From JBELMB01 sp042088665 (lineage in GTDB: Bacteria; Pseudomonadota; Alphaproteobacteria; Rhodobacterales; Rhodobacteraceae): a DNA stretch of 64,000 bases. Position 1 is the first letter of the stretch, and every line of letters begins with the position of its first letter. This document shows positions 26,212 through 34,735 of this stretch, in pieces. The stretch is taken from positions 1 to 64,000 of the forward strand of contig JBELMB010000003.1 of assembly GCA_042088665.1 (NCBI GenBank), written 5' to 3'. Under the pieces are notes generated by a model. That model saw only the letters and a program-made list of their open reading frames with translations, was not told the DNA's origin and did not search any database. A program made the position numbers and the translations under genes.

Positions 26212-27279
26212 ATGCGCATAGTGGAACACGCCGGGCTGGCGTTGCTGCGCCAAATGGATCCCGAAACGGCGCACGGTCTGGCACTGAAAGCCCTGAGGGC
26301 GGGGCTTGCCCCCCTGCCCGGGGACGTCACATCGGATCGGTTGAAGACAAAACTGGCCGGGCTGACGCTGTCCAATCCGGTGGGGCTGGCGGCAGGGTTC
26401 GACAAGAACGCCGAGGCGCTGAACGGCCTCGCGCGGGCCGGTTTCGGGTTTGTCGAAGTGGGGGCTGCGACGCCGCGCCCGCAGCCCGGCAATCCGCGCC
26501 CGCGGTTGTTTCGCCTGACAGAGGATCAGGCCGCGATCAACCGATTTGGGTTCAACAATGACGGGATGGAGGCGATCGCCATGCGTTTGGCGAACCGCCC
26601 CAAGGGCATGGTGTTGGGGCTGAACCTTGGCGCCAACAAGGACAGCGACGACCGCGCGTCGGATTTTGCGAGGGTCCTGCAACACTGCGGTGGGCTGGTG
26701 GATTTCGCGACCGTGAACGTCAGCTCGCCCAACACGGAAAAGCTGCGGGACCTGCAGGGCAAGGCCGCGCTTTCGGCGCTACTGGACGGGGTCATGACTG
26801 CCGGGGCGGCGTTGGCCACACCCGTGCCGGTCTTTCTGAAGATCGCGCCGGATCTGGACCTGCAAGGGCTGGATGACGTGGCGGAGGTGGCCGTGTCCTC
26901 GGGCGTTCAGGCGGTGATCGCGACAAACACGACGCTGGCGCGCGACGGGCTGTCGTCTGCCGACGCGTCGCAGGCCGGCGGGCTGTCCGGCCAGCCCCTG
27001 TTCGAGCGGTCGACACGGGTGCTGGCGCAACTGTCAGTGCGGGCGCCGGACATGCCCTTGGTCGGCGTTGGCGGTGTCGCGTCGGCGGAGCAGGCCTATG
27101 CCAAGATCCGCGCCGGTGCCACGGCCGTGCAGCTGTATACCGGGCTGGTCTATGGCGGGCTGTCACTGGGCGCGCGTATTGCCGAGGGGCTTGATACCCT
27201 GCTGGCGCGGGACGGATTCGGATCTGTCACCGAAGCGGTTGGCACGGCGCGACAGGATTGGTTGGGGGACGCGGGGTAA
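26212..27279 (+). CDS. pyrD: Dihydroorotate dehydrogenase, class 2 (quinone)
   Basis: A 355-residue FMN enzyme of pyrimidine synthesis that oxidises dihydroorotate to orotate and passes electrons to ubiquinone. The N-terminal amphipathic helices (EHAGLALLRQMDPETAHGLALKAL) typical of membrane-associated class 2 enzymes are present. FMN and substrate motifs follow: AAGFDKNAE, NRFGFNNDG, NVSSPNTEKLRDLQ with the catalytic Ser of class 2, and a GVGGV phosphate loop. Its stop codon lies inside a copy of the palindromic element at 27270. Confidence 0.95.
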   Translation: MRIVEHAGLALLRQMDPETAHGLALKALRAGLAPLPGDVTSDRLKTKLAGLTLSNPVGLAAGFDKNAEALNGLARAGFGFVEVGAATPRPQPGNPRPRLFRLTEDQAAINRFGFNNDGMEAIAMRLANRPKGMVLGLNLGANKDSDDRASDFARVLQHCGGLVDFATVNVSSPNTEKLRDLQGKAALSALLDGVMTAGAALATPVPVFLKIAPDLDLQGLDDVAEVAVSSGVQAVIATNTTLARDGLSSADASQAGGLSGQPLFERSTRVLAQLSVRAPDMPLVGVGGVASAEQAYAKIRAGATAVQLYTGLVYGGLSLGARIAEGLDTLLARDGFGSVTEAVGTARQDWLGDAG

Positions 27280-27291
27280 ACCCCGCGCTAC
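27270..27291 (+). repeat. Intergenic palindromic element, copy 1
   Basis: CGCGGGGT-aa-ACCCCGCG followed by CTAC. It overlaps the pyrD stop codon. Near-identical copies are at 38064-38085 and 47284-47305, differing only in the two-base centre. The perfect 8-bp arms would form a tight hairpin in RNA. Confidence 0.75.
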
Positions 27292-27322
27292 TGGCCGTTG
27301 GGCCTAACGATCGAGGGCAGGG

Positions 27323-28006
27323 TCACCCGCCTTGAGACAGGTCCACTGCGTGCAAGCGAGGAGGCGCCGGGTGCGCCGCCGCGGAGAACGCAGCGATCTT
27401 GAGCGGGTCTTTCTGACCCGGCGCCGATTCGACACCCGAGGAGACGTCAACTTGCTGCGCGCCGGTCATGGCAATGGCCGTGCCGACCGTGTCGGGGGTC
27501 AGGCCCCCGGCCAGCATCCAAGGCTTTGCCCAGCGTTTGCCGGCCACCAGCCGCCAATCGAAAGCGAGCCCATTCCCGCCGGGCAGATCCGCGTCCTTTG
27601 GCGGCTTTGCGTCGATCAGGATCTGGTCAGCAACTTGTGCGTAAGTGCCAACCTTGGCGAGGTCTGAGTCCTCGCCAACCCCAACGGCCTTCATCACGGG
27701 CAAGCCGTAGCGTGCCTTGACCTCTGCGACGCGCTCTGGTGTCTCGGATCCGTGCAACTGCCAGATGTCCAAGGGCACCTGTGCCAGGATCTCATCCAGC
27801 AGGGCATCCGTTGGATTGACCACCAAGCCGACCTTGGCAATACCAACGGGCAGCGCCACGGCAAGCGCACGGGCTTGCGGCAAGGTCAGGTTGCGGGGGC
27901 TCTTGGGAAAGAAGACAAGCCCGGCGTAGGCCACCTTGGCCTCGGCCACTGCCGCGACATCCTGCGGTGTCGTGAGCCCACAGATCTTTACGCGAATATC
28001 AGACAT
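27323..28006 (-). CDS. trpF: Phosphoribosylanthranilate isomerase
   Basis: A 227-residue TIM-barrel enzyme of tryptophan synthesis, converting phosphoribosylanthranilate to its ribulose form. Visible motifs are VKICGLT with the catalytic Cys, the QLHGSE strand, the DAKPP loop with the catalytic Asp, and LAGGLTPD and DVSSGVE for phosphate binding. It is downstream of lapA and ihfB, a gene order common in Rhodobacterales. Confidence 0.95.
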   Translation of the reverse strand: MSDIRVKICGLTTPQDVAAVAEAKVAYAGLVFFPKSPRNLTLPQARALAVALPVGIAKVGLVVNPTDALLDEILAQVPLDIWQLHGSETPERVAEVKARYGLPVMKAVGVGEDSDLAKVGTYAQVADQILIDAKPPKDADLPGGNGLAFDWRLVAGKRWAKPWMLAGGLTPDTVGTAIAMTGAQQVDVSSGVESAPGQKDPLKIAAFSAAAHPAPPRLHAVDLSQGG

Positions 28007-28076
28007 GAGGCGGCACCGCTTTTTCGGGCTGCGGGCGGGCGCATGCGTGCCCTGCCCTCCCTGTTCACAGGTAGGA

Positions 28077-28448
28077 TCAGCTGGCCTGATCGAGGATCGC
28101 CAGGACTTCGTCCTTGTCCTTGTCGCGCTCTGCCTGAGTCTTTTTCAGCTGGCGCTCCAACTTGCGGACCTCCGCCTTCTTCTCGGAGGCTTCGGAGCGG
28201 TACTTGTACTCGCGCAGCCATTCAAAAAGTTCGCCAAGGAAGAAGCCCAGAACCAGGCCGCCCAGCACAACGATGTAGAGCGGCAGCTCTATCGAGAAGG
28301 ACAGACCGGTCATCCACGGAAAGGCCTGCACAAGGCCCTCCGGCATCGTGTTCAAGGTCACGTTGCCCCGGTTCGCGAGGGAGGCCGTGACCAATACCAG
28401 AATCACAGCCGCATAGATCGCGTAACGGATGAAACGAAAGAAACGCAT
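28077..28448 (-). CDS. lapA: LapA family membrane protein (DUF1049)
   Basis: A 123-residue inner-membrane protein with two transmembrane segments (residues about 5-23 and 45-68: IRYAIYAAVILVLVTASL and LYIVVLGGLVLGFFLG), then a charged coiled-coil (RSEASEKKAEVRKLERQLKKTQAERDKDKDE). In other bacteria LapA/YciS works with LapB in regulating lipopolysaccharide assembly. It lies 4 bases after ihfB, an arrangement typical of this block. Confidence 0.85.
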   Translation of the reverse strand: MRFFRFIRYAIYAAVILVLVTASLANRGNVTLNTMPEGLVQAFPWMTGLSFSIELPLYIVVLGGLVLGFFLGELFEWLREYKYRSEASEKKAEVRKLERQLKKTQAERDKDKDEVLAILDQAS

Positions 28449-28452
28449 AAGA

Positions 28453-28734
28453 CTATTTTCCGTTCAAGCGGTCGCGCAGGAGCTTTCCGGTCTTGAAGAA
28501 GGGCACATGCTTTTCATCGACGTCCACCGCTTCCCCGGTCCGGGGGTTGCGGCCCGTTCGCGCATCCCGCTTCTTGACCGAAAACGCTCCGAAGCCCCGC
28601 AACTCGACCCGATCGCCCCGGGCCATGGCGTTTGTGATCTCTTCGAAGATCGTGTTCACGATCCGCTCTACGTCACGCTGATACAGATGCGGGTTCTCAT
28701 CCGCAATCTTCTGGATCAGTTCCGATCTGATCAT
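28453..28734 (-). CDS. ihfB: Integration host factor subunit beta
   Basis: A 93-residue HU/IHF-family DNA-bending protein. The N-terminal helices start MIRSELIQKI, then the beta-saddle VELRGFGAFSVKKRDARTGRNPRTGE holds the DNA-intercalating Pro arm. It pairs with IhfA to bend DNA at promoters and recombination sites. Usually ihfB directly follows rpsA; here about 2.65 kb of extra genes lies between them. Confidence 0.95.
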   Translation of the reverse strand: MIRSELIQKIADENPHLYQRDVERIVNTIFEEITNAMARGDRVELRGFGAFSVKKRDARTGRNPRTGEAVDVDEKHVPFFKTGKLLRDRLNGK

Positions 28735-28968
28735 TTTCCACTTCCCCCTTCGCGTCCTCTCTGTTCAGAGACGCGTTAACGCTGGACTATACGCAAGACA
28801 CGGTGTTTCGAAAACAGTCTAAAAGGTCAGAAAACACTGTTCCTGCAGCGGTTTGCGGGAAATTCACGCAGAAATGGTGTGGATATCCTCACAGAAATGG
28901 CATCGCGTCGCCCTTGACGGTCCCGCTGCGGTGCAGCGGCGGCGAGACGATTCGCGCAGGTCGTGCAG

Positions 28969-29265
28969 CTATTTGCAGACTGCGGCAAAGGTGCGCCGAC
29001 CTTTTGAATCCGCCGCCTCGGCCTTGAAATAGACGAGTTGCCATCCGGCGCCCGCGCAGGTCTGTGCCGCCCGCGCGCGGACTTCGTTTTCCGACCATGC
29101 GCCACCGAAACGACCACGCAGCTGGTTCTGGCCCTGCACCGTATAGGGTTTCATCTGCAGCTCTGTCCCGACACCGGGCGCCAGTTGCTGCGCCGGTTGG
29201 GCGCCCAGCGGGGCCGCAGCAGCCGCACAGGCCAGAAACAGGGTGGCAAGGGAACGGCGTCGCAT
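28969..29265 (-). CDS. Small exported protein, unknown function
   Basis: A 98-residue protein with a clear signal peptide (MRRRSLATLFLACAAAAAPLGA) and a mature domain of about 75 residues containing two cysteines (RAAQTCAGAGW and TFAAVCK at the C-terminus) that could form a disulfide. The ATG at 29265 has an AAAGGAG site 5 bases upstream; a GTG two codons earlier abuts that site and is less likely. No family is recognised. It is the last of four unknown genes inserted between rpsA and ihfB. Confidence 0.7.
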   Translation of the reverse strand: MRRRSLATLFLACAAAAAPLGAQPAQQLAPGVGTELQMKPYTVQGQNQLRGRFGGAWSENEVRARAAQTCAGAGWQLVYFKAEAADSKGRRTFAAVCK

Positions 29266-29326
29266 GGTCACTCCTTTGGTTGACGGCGCCAGTGTGACGT
29301 CCGCAGCGACGGAGTCAATTGACCGC

Positions 29327-29752
29327 TTACACCGAGATATCGACGGTGGCGCGGGCCAGCACCTCGACCTCGGCTTCGGCGGCTTCCTTGCGGTTCATCA
29401 CAAACGGTCCCGACAGAATGCCCCCGGGTGCAGAGATCTGCCATCGGCCTTCGATTCGGGTGCCGTCGTTGGTCACAAGCCCGGCGTAGTCGACCGGGTA
29501 CTCACCACCCGGCGGACTGTTCCGATAGGTCTTGCGAAAGCGCACTTCGCGCCCGCTGCGGGTGCCGCTGACATCGGCCAACAGGATTTTGCCGTCACCG
29601 GGGGCAAAGCTGTTGGGTTCTTCCGTGGTGCCCCAGACCGCGCCCGCGATGTCGAACAGCATGGCTGAAAAAGGCACCGCTTCGTCAAAGCCTTCGCCGT
29701 AGTCGTAGACGCCAGTCCAGTCGCCGCCGATTCCCGGTCCGTGCTCTGCCAT
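29327..29752 (-). CDS. Conserved-looking hypothetical protein
   Basis: A 141-residue protein with no signal peptide. Sequence such as DWTGVYDYGEGFDEAVPFSAMLFDIAGAVWGTTEEPN and ISAPGGILSGPFVMNRK suggests a small beta-barrel, with strands alternating with Gly-rich turns, possibly a lipocalin-like fold. Family unknown. It is on the same strand as the other unknown genes of this cluster. Confidence 0.65.
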   Translation of the reverse strand: MAEHGPGIGGDWTGVYDYGEGFDEAVPFSAMLFDIAGAVWGTTEEPNSFAPGDGKILLADVSGTRSGREVRFRKTYRNSPPGGEYPVDYAGLVTNDGTRIEGRWQISAPGGILSGPFVMNRKEAAEAEVEVLARATVDISV

Positions 29753-29890
29753 GTTTGTGCCCCGCCTCTGCTTTGGGTCAAAGAAACCCGGACGGGGAGA
29801 AAGGTCAAATCAAACCGGCGCGCCCGGCCAGACGCGGGTGACGGATGCCACGGAAACGGGACAGGCCGTCCGCACCGCGTGTGGCAGACG

Positions 29891-30475
29891 TCAGAACAGC
29901 GGGCCGTACTTGCGGTTGTCGGCATCGGGCGTGACCGCGTCGAGGTCATAGCCCGCCCCCTGCAACCGCTTGGCAATCGCCAGCCCGTCGTCGGCGGCGC
30001 GGTCGATGTAGTCGCGGCCCAAGGCCTCGTCCTGCGCGATGCCGTGGCCGCGCATCAGGTTGAGCCCGTGGTTGAAGCGCCCGACCGGATCACCGGCTTC
30101 GGCCGCGCGCCGGTCCCAGTCGGCAGAGGCGTCCGGGTTGTAGTCGCCACCCAGGCCGTTGTTCTCAAGCTGGCTCATCCAGGTCATGGCCTTGGTATAA
30201 CCGGCCTCGGCGCAGGCCTTGGTCAGCTTGCGGGCCAGCGCGTGGTTGTTGATCTTTGTGACATTGATGCCAAGGGAACAGGTGACGGAGTCGATCACCC
30301 CCATTTCGATCTTGCGCATCAGCATGGCCTGACCGGTGTCTTGCGGGTTCAGAATGCCCAGATCGTCCTCGACCGTGTCGCGGGTTTCGGCGGATAGCGC
30401 GGTCGCACACAACAGGGCCAGCGTCAGCCCGGCGCGTGCCATCCGCGTAGGGACGTGGTGGGAAAAATGGATCAT
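29891..30475 (-). CDS. Exported Sel1/TPR-like repeat protein
   Basis: A 194-residue protein. The start ATG has a strong AGGAGG site 5 bases upstream, which gives a long n-region (MIHFSHHVPTRMARAG) before the signal core LTLALLCATALSA. The mature part contains two to three Sel1-like helical repeats: RRAAEAGDPVGRFNHGLNLMRGHG, then AIAKRLQGAGYD. Sel1 repeats mediate protein contacts in the periplasm. Function unknown. Confidence 0.72.
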   Translation of the reverse strand: MIHFSHHVPTRMARAGLTLALLCATALSAETRDTVEDDLGILNPQDTGQAMLMRKIEMGVIDSVTCSLGINVTKINNHALARKLTKACAEAGYTKAMTWMSQLENNGLGGDYNPDASADWDRRAAEAGDPVGRFNHGLNLMRGHGIAQDEALGRDYIDRAADDGLAIAKRLQGAGYDLDAVTPDADNRKYGPLF

Positions 30476-30582
30476 CAGGGCCTCCTGCCGGGTAGCCTAT
30501 ACGGCAAGCGGCACGGAGACACCTGTGCAAGGGTCGTAGAGCGCGCCCATCAGCCCGCCCATCAGCCCGCCTGGCGCTCGTG

Positions 30583-31209
30583 TCAGGAGGCCAGCTGGCA
30601 GTACGCGGTCTGGTAGCGCAGAAGCGCGTCCTCCAGCGCCACCAGCGTGTCAAAGGCGCTGTCGCCGCGCATAAAGATCGACCCGTCCGCCGAAGGAAAC
30701 CGCACCGCACCGGTGCCATCCACCTCGGTCGGTTCGCCCAGCCCGGCCTTCAGCGCATCCCGCGCCTTGTCGCGGTCATCGCGCTGCACCCGCATCAGGC
30801 CGTCTTTCGCGATGGCCACAAAGCCCAACGTTGCAGCGCCGGCCATGACGGTGACAGAGGTGCCGGGCCGCGTGATGTCTTTGGGCACGAAGGGATCTTC
30901 GGGATTTTCCTCAAGCAACGCCACACGCATGTCGATCATGACTTGGGTGGCGGGCGTCCGGTCGATGCGCACCCGACGCAGATCGGCCTCGTAAGCGCCA
31001 TGAAACAGCAAGCCCCCTTCGGCATGGACGTGCAGGCGATGGTGAAAGACGCAACCGGACATATGACCGTCAAAGACGCCCTTGCGGTCCTCATGTGCGC
31101 TGAGTGTGGCAATCGTTTCGGCCAGCGGCGCCTGCGCCTCGTCCGCTGCCGCAGGCAACACAGGCAGCGCCACAAGGGCAAGGATCATCAGTCGGGAACA
31201 ACGCACCAT
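30583..31209 (-). CDS. Exported protein, unknown function
   Basis: A 208-residue protein with a signal peptide (MVRCSRLMILALVALPVLPAAA). The mature part has a CVFHHRLHVHAEGG segment rich in His, VMIDMRVALLEENPEDPFVPKDITRPG, and a C-terminal Cys. ATG at 31209 is preferred to a TTG two codons earlier; no clear ribosome site is seen. No family recognised. It is the first gene after rpsA on that strand, separated by the rpsA terminator. Confidence 0.65.
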   Translation of the reverse strand: MVRCSRLMILALVALPVLPAAADEAQAPLAETIATLSAHEDRKGVFDGHMSGCVFHHRLHVHAEGGLLFHGAYEADLRRVRIDRTPATQVMIDMRVALLEENPEDPFVPKDITRPGTSVTVMAGAATLGFVAIAKDGLMRVQRDDRDKARDALKAGLGEPTEVDGTGAVRFPSADGSIFMRGDSAFDTLVALEDALLRYQTAYCQLAS

Positions 31210-31359
31210 AGGCAAACCACACGCACAGTTGTCAGGTCAGACCATGCAAGCCACATGAGACATTGGCCGCGGGTCGGGCTTTGATTGAGTTCAGACCGGA
31301 CCGGCAGCGCCGACACAGTCGCAGTAATCGGCGCGCACAGGCGGCGCGCAAAGGAAAAA

Positions 31360-31381
31360 GGGCCCCGACAAAGCGGGGCCC
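31360..31381 (-). terminator. Rho-independent terminator of rpsA
   Basis: On the minus strand, GGGCCCCG / CGGGGCCC form a perfect 8-bp stem with a 6-base loop, followed by TTTTTCC. It lies 8 bases after the rpsA stop codon, so most transcription should end before the unknown genes and ihfB downstream. Confidence 0.9.
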
Positions 31382-31388
31382 CTTCGGA

Positions 31389-33068
31389 TTATTCGTCGCC
31401 GCCCTTGAGCGCGGCGCCAAGGATGTCGCCCAGCGATGCACCGGAGTCGGAGGAACCGTACTGTTCCACGGCTTCCTTCTCTTCGGCGATCTCGCGTGCC
31501 TTGATCGACAGACCCAGACGACGGGTCTTCATGTCGATGTTGGTGACGCGCACATCAAGCTTGTCACTGACGGAGAAGCGCTCGGGGCGCTGCTCGGCAC
31601 GGTCACGCGACAGATCGGAGCGGCGGATGAAGGACTTCATGCCTTCGTATTCCACTTCGATGCCGCCGTCCTCGATGGCGGTCACTTCGACCGTCACGAT
31701 GGAACCGCGCTTCACGCTGCCAGTTGCTTCGGCAAACTTGTCGCCGCCCAGCGCCTTGATGGAGAGCGAGATGCGCTCCTTGTCCGTGTCCACCTCGGAG
31801 ACAACCGCCTGCACGACGTCGCCCTTGCGGTAGTTCTGGATGGCTTCTTCGCCACGCTCGTCCCAGCTGAGGTCGGAGAGGTGCACCATGCCGTCGATGT
31901 CGCCTTCGAGACCGATGAACAGACCGAATTCGGTGATGTTCTTGACCTCGCCCTCGACCTGCGTGCCTTCCGGGTGCGTCTCGGAGAAGAGCTCCCACGG
32001 GTTGCGCATGGTCTGCTTGAGGCCAAGCGACACGCGGCGCTTGCCACCGTCGATCTCCAGCACCATGACGTCGACCTCTTGCGAGGTGGAGACGATCTTG
32101 CCGGGGTGCACGTTCTTCTTTGTCCAGGACATTTCGGAGACGTGAACCAGACCTTCGACACCGGCTTCGAGCTCAACAAAGGCACCGTAATCGGTGATGT
32201 TGGTCACGCGGCCCTTGTGCACGGAGCCCAGCGGGTACTTGACGCCCACCAGATCCCACGGATCTTCCATCAGCTGCTTCATGCCGAGGGAGATACGATG
32301 GGTTTCCTTGTTGATCTTGATGACCTGGACCTTCACGGTCTCGCCGATCGACAGGATCTCCGAGGGGTGGTTGACGCGGCGCCATGCCATGTCGGTGACA
32401 TGCAGCAGGCCGTCCACACCGCCAAGGTCGACGAAGGCGCCGTACTCGGTGATGTTCTTGACCACGCCGTCCACGGCATCGCCTTCCTGCAGCTTGCCGA
32501 TGACCTCGGCGCGCTGTTCGGCGCGGCTCTCTTCGAGGATCGCGCGGCGCGAGACAACGATGTTGCCACGGCGACGGTCCATCTTGAGGATCTGGAACGG
32601 CTGCTTGAGACCCATGAGCGGGCCGGCGTCGCGCACGGGGCGCACATCGACCTGGCTGCCGGGCAGGAAGGCCACGGCGCCGCCGAGATCGACGGTAAAG
32701 CCGCCCTTGACCCGGCCAAAGATCGCCCCTTCGACGCGGGCGTCGTCGGCGTATGCTTTTTCCAGACGGTCCCAGGCTTCTTCGCGGCGGGCCATCTCGC
32801 GGGAGATGACAGCTTCGCCACGGGAGTTCTCTGCGGAGCGCAGGAAGACTTCGACTTCGTCGCCGACCTCTACCTTGGGCGCTTCACCCGGTTCTGCGAA
32901 TTCCTTGAGTTCGACGCGGCCTTCCATCTTGTAACCGACGTCGATGATGGCCTGACCCGCTTCGATAGCGATGACGCGGCCACGGACAACGGACCCTTCG
33001 TCCGGGGTGTCCATTTCGAGGCTTTCATTAAGGAGGGCCTCGAATTCCTCCATTGATGCGCTTGGCAT
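31389..33068 (-). CDS. rpsA: 30S ribosomal protein S1
   Basis: A 559- or 560-residue ribosomal protein with six S1 RNA-binding domains. Recurrent KNITEYGAFVDLGG, VTNITDYGAFVELEAG and VKNITEFGLFIGLEG blocks mark domains 3-5; domain 1 begins near GSVVRGRVIAIE. S1 unwinds mRNA leaders at the start of translation. The ATG at 33068 has AAGGAT upstream; the ORF extends further upstream, but that part has no family sequence. The neighbouring cmk gene seen in many alphaproteobacteria is missing here, replaced by a Hint-domain gene on the other strand. Confidence 0.95.
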   Translation of the reverse strand: MPSASMEEFEALLNESLEMDTPDEGSVVRGRVIAIEAGQAIIDVGYKMEGRVELKEFAEPGEAPKVEVGDEVEVFLRSAENSRGEAVISREMARREEAWDRLEKAYADDARVEGAIFGRVKGGFTVDLGGAVAFLPGSQVDVRPVRDAGPLMGLKQPFQILKMDRRRGNIVVSRRAILEESRAEQRAEVIGKLQEGDAVDGVVKNITEYGAFVDLGGVDGLLHVTDMAWRRVNHPSEILSIGETVKVQVIKINKETHRISLGMKQLMEDPWDLVGVKYPLGSVHKGRVTNITDYGAFVELEAGVEGLVHVSEMSWTKKNVHPGKIVSTSQEVDVMVLEIDGGKRRVSLGLKQTMRNPWELFSETHPEGTQVEGEVKNITEFGLFIGLEGDIDGMVHLSDLSWDERGEEAIQNYRKGDVVQAVVSEVDTDKERISLSIKALGGDKFAEATGSVKRGSIVTVEVTAIEDGGIEVEYEGMKSFIRRSDLSRDRAEQRPERFSVSDKLDVRVTNIDMKTRRLGLSIKAREIAEEKEAVEQYGSSDSGASLGDILGAALKGGDE

Positions 33069-33160
33069 ATGTACGTGTGTATCCTTGGTTTGGGTTTTCT
33101 GGCCGAACGGTTGGCTCCGCCGGTCTTGGGTTTGGTCAGTAAGCGTGCCGCAAAACAAAG

Positions 33161-33182
33161 AGGGCCGGATTGTTCCGACCCT
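33161..33182 (-). promoter_or_regulatory. Terminator-like hairpin in the rpsA leader
   Basis: On the minus strand AGGGTCGG/CCGGCCCT form an 8-bp stem (one G-U pair) with a 6-base loop, followed by CTTTGTTTTG. It lies 93 bases upstream of the rpsA start. It could be an attenuator within a long leader, or the terminator of a gene that once preceded rpsA. The rest of the 303-base gap up to 33371 shows nothing else definite. Confidence 0.45.
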
Positions 33183-33371
33183 GCTCGTCTTTGCCGCGGC
33201 CTTTGATGCCTTGTCGACGGGCGGGCGTATAGCGGATGCCGGGCGGAGGGTCAAGGGTCTGACAGGATTGCGCTGGTAGCCGGGCCTTAACCAGTGGCGC
33301 GCTAAAAGACTCGGCCTATTACGAGTGCACCCCGCAGAACCGCGCGGCCCCTGCCAATACAAGACACCGCC

Positions 33372-34490
33372 ATGCCATTTCAGAACGTCATAGACGACTA
33401 TTCCAACGGGGCCACCGGCACGATCATCACCCCCAATGGTGGTGAAATCGGATACAAAGTGACCGGTACCGCCAATACCGTCACCGTGGCAAATCACGGA
33501 ACCGGTTCGGCACAGATCTATGGCTCTGGCGCCAACCATGTGACCGTGACGTTCGAGGTGCCCGTCGTTGGCGCGTCGATCACCTTTCAGGGCAGCAACT
33601 CAGCCGAGAAATACATGGTGCTCGTCGATGGCAAACAAGTGGATCTCAAGACCCTGATCGACAACGGCGATGCCAGCTTTGGCAATGTCGGCAGCAATGC
33701 GACCCACAAGATCAATGACGACGGGACCATATCGGGTGGCCACCACACCGATGGCAGCATCGGGCATGTCGTCTTTCATATCCCGGTGACCTCTCTTGGA
33801 TCACGGGGGCATGACACGCACGGATGGGACGGGGTGGAGATCGGGATCGATTCCGTCGGTTTCTCGGCGATCTGTTTCGACGCGGATACGCGTCTTGCGG
33901 CAGGCCCGGGCCTGCCATCGCGCCGCGCGGGCGACCTTGAAACCGGGGACATGCTCTGGACGCAGGACGCCGGGTCGCAGACCATCCGCTGGGTCGGCAA
34001 GCGGCGGATCTGCGCCGCACAACTGGCCGCTTTCGACAATCTCCGTCCGGTCCGCATCGCCGCTGGCGCGCTTGGCCGGGGGTTGCCGCATCGCGACTTG
34101 CGGCTTTCACGACAGCATCGGCTGCTTGTGGACTCCAGGATTTCGCAACGGGTCTGCGGCAGTTCGCAGGCGCTGTTGCCCGCCATCAGCCTGACCGCGC
34201 TGCCCGGGATAGAGATCGACAGAGACGTGACCGAAGTGACCTATGTGCACGTGCTGTTTGACGCACATCACATCCTTTCTGCCGAAGGCGCGCCCTGCGA
34301 GTCGCTGCTGCTTGGCCCGCAGGCACGGGCCACACTGCCGCCGAAATCTCTGGACGAAATCCGGCTGATCTTTCCGCAGACGGTTTGGACGGGGCAGAAA
34401 CCCTGCCTGCCTGCCCCGGATGGTGCTACCCGCAAACAGATCGTTTCCCGCCACGTCAGGAACCGACAACCTCTTTTGCAAGGCCACTGA
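33372..34490 (+). CDS. Hint-domain (Hint_2) protein
   Basis: A 372-residue protein. Residues 1-165 form a beta-rich region (VTGTANTVTVANHGTGSAQIYGSG...) without a signal peptide. A Hint_2 domain starts at C168: ICFDADTRLAAG, GDLETGDMLWTQD, IRWVGKRRI, then LRLSRQHRLLVDS with the block-B-like His. Hint domains come from the hedgehog/intein self-splicing fold; this type is very common in Rhodobacteraceae exoproteins. It lies between the rpsA leader and a DUF1045 gene. No RTX repeats are visible. Function unknown. Confidence 0.85.
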   Translation: MPFQNVIDDYSNGATGTIITPNGGEIGYKVTGTANTVTVANHGTGSAQIYGSGANHVTVTFEVPVVGASITFQGSNSAEKYMVLVDGKQVDLKTLIDNGDASFGNVGSNATHKINDDGTISGGHHTDGSIGHVVFHIPVTSLGSRGHDTHGWDGVEIGIDSVGFSAICFDADTRLAAGPGLPSRRAGDLETGDMLWTQDAGSQTIRWVGKRRICAAQLAAFDNLRPVRIAAGALGRGLPHRDLRLSRQHRLLVDSRISQRVCGSSQALLPAISLTALPGIEIDRDVTEVTYVHVLFDAHHILSAEGAPCESLLLGPQARATLPPKSLDEIRLIFPQTVWTGQKPCLPAPDGATRKQIVSRHVRNRQPLLQGH

Positions 34491-34735
34491 CCACGGTGTG
34501 TCTTACCCTTCACGAGGCCTCGTGTTGACCGTTTCCCGCGCGCCGCGGGGGCCGCGCCAGCAGATGGCAATCCAGGACCATGTCCTTTCCAGACGCGCGG
34601 GCCAATGCGCACCTCTGCGCCCGCGGTACAGCGAAGTGCCAGACAAAGGCCAGCAGCGCATTGGCAAGCGTGAAGACCCATGTCACACCTGTGTCATGCA
34701 GATCCGGCATGGGGCCGTCAGGAACGGAGGGTGTG

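Noticed and set aside
30540..30575. Short tandem repeat CCCATCAGCCCG
   Set aside because: Only two imperfect units in a gap; too short to interpret.
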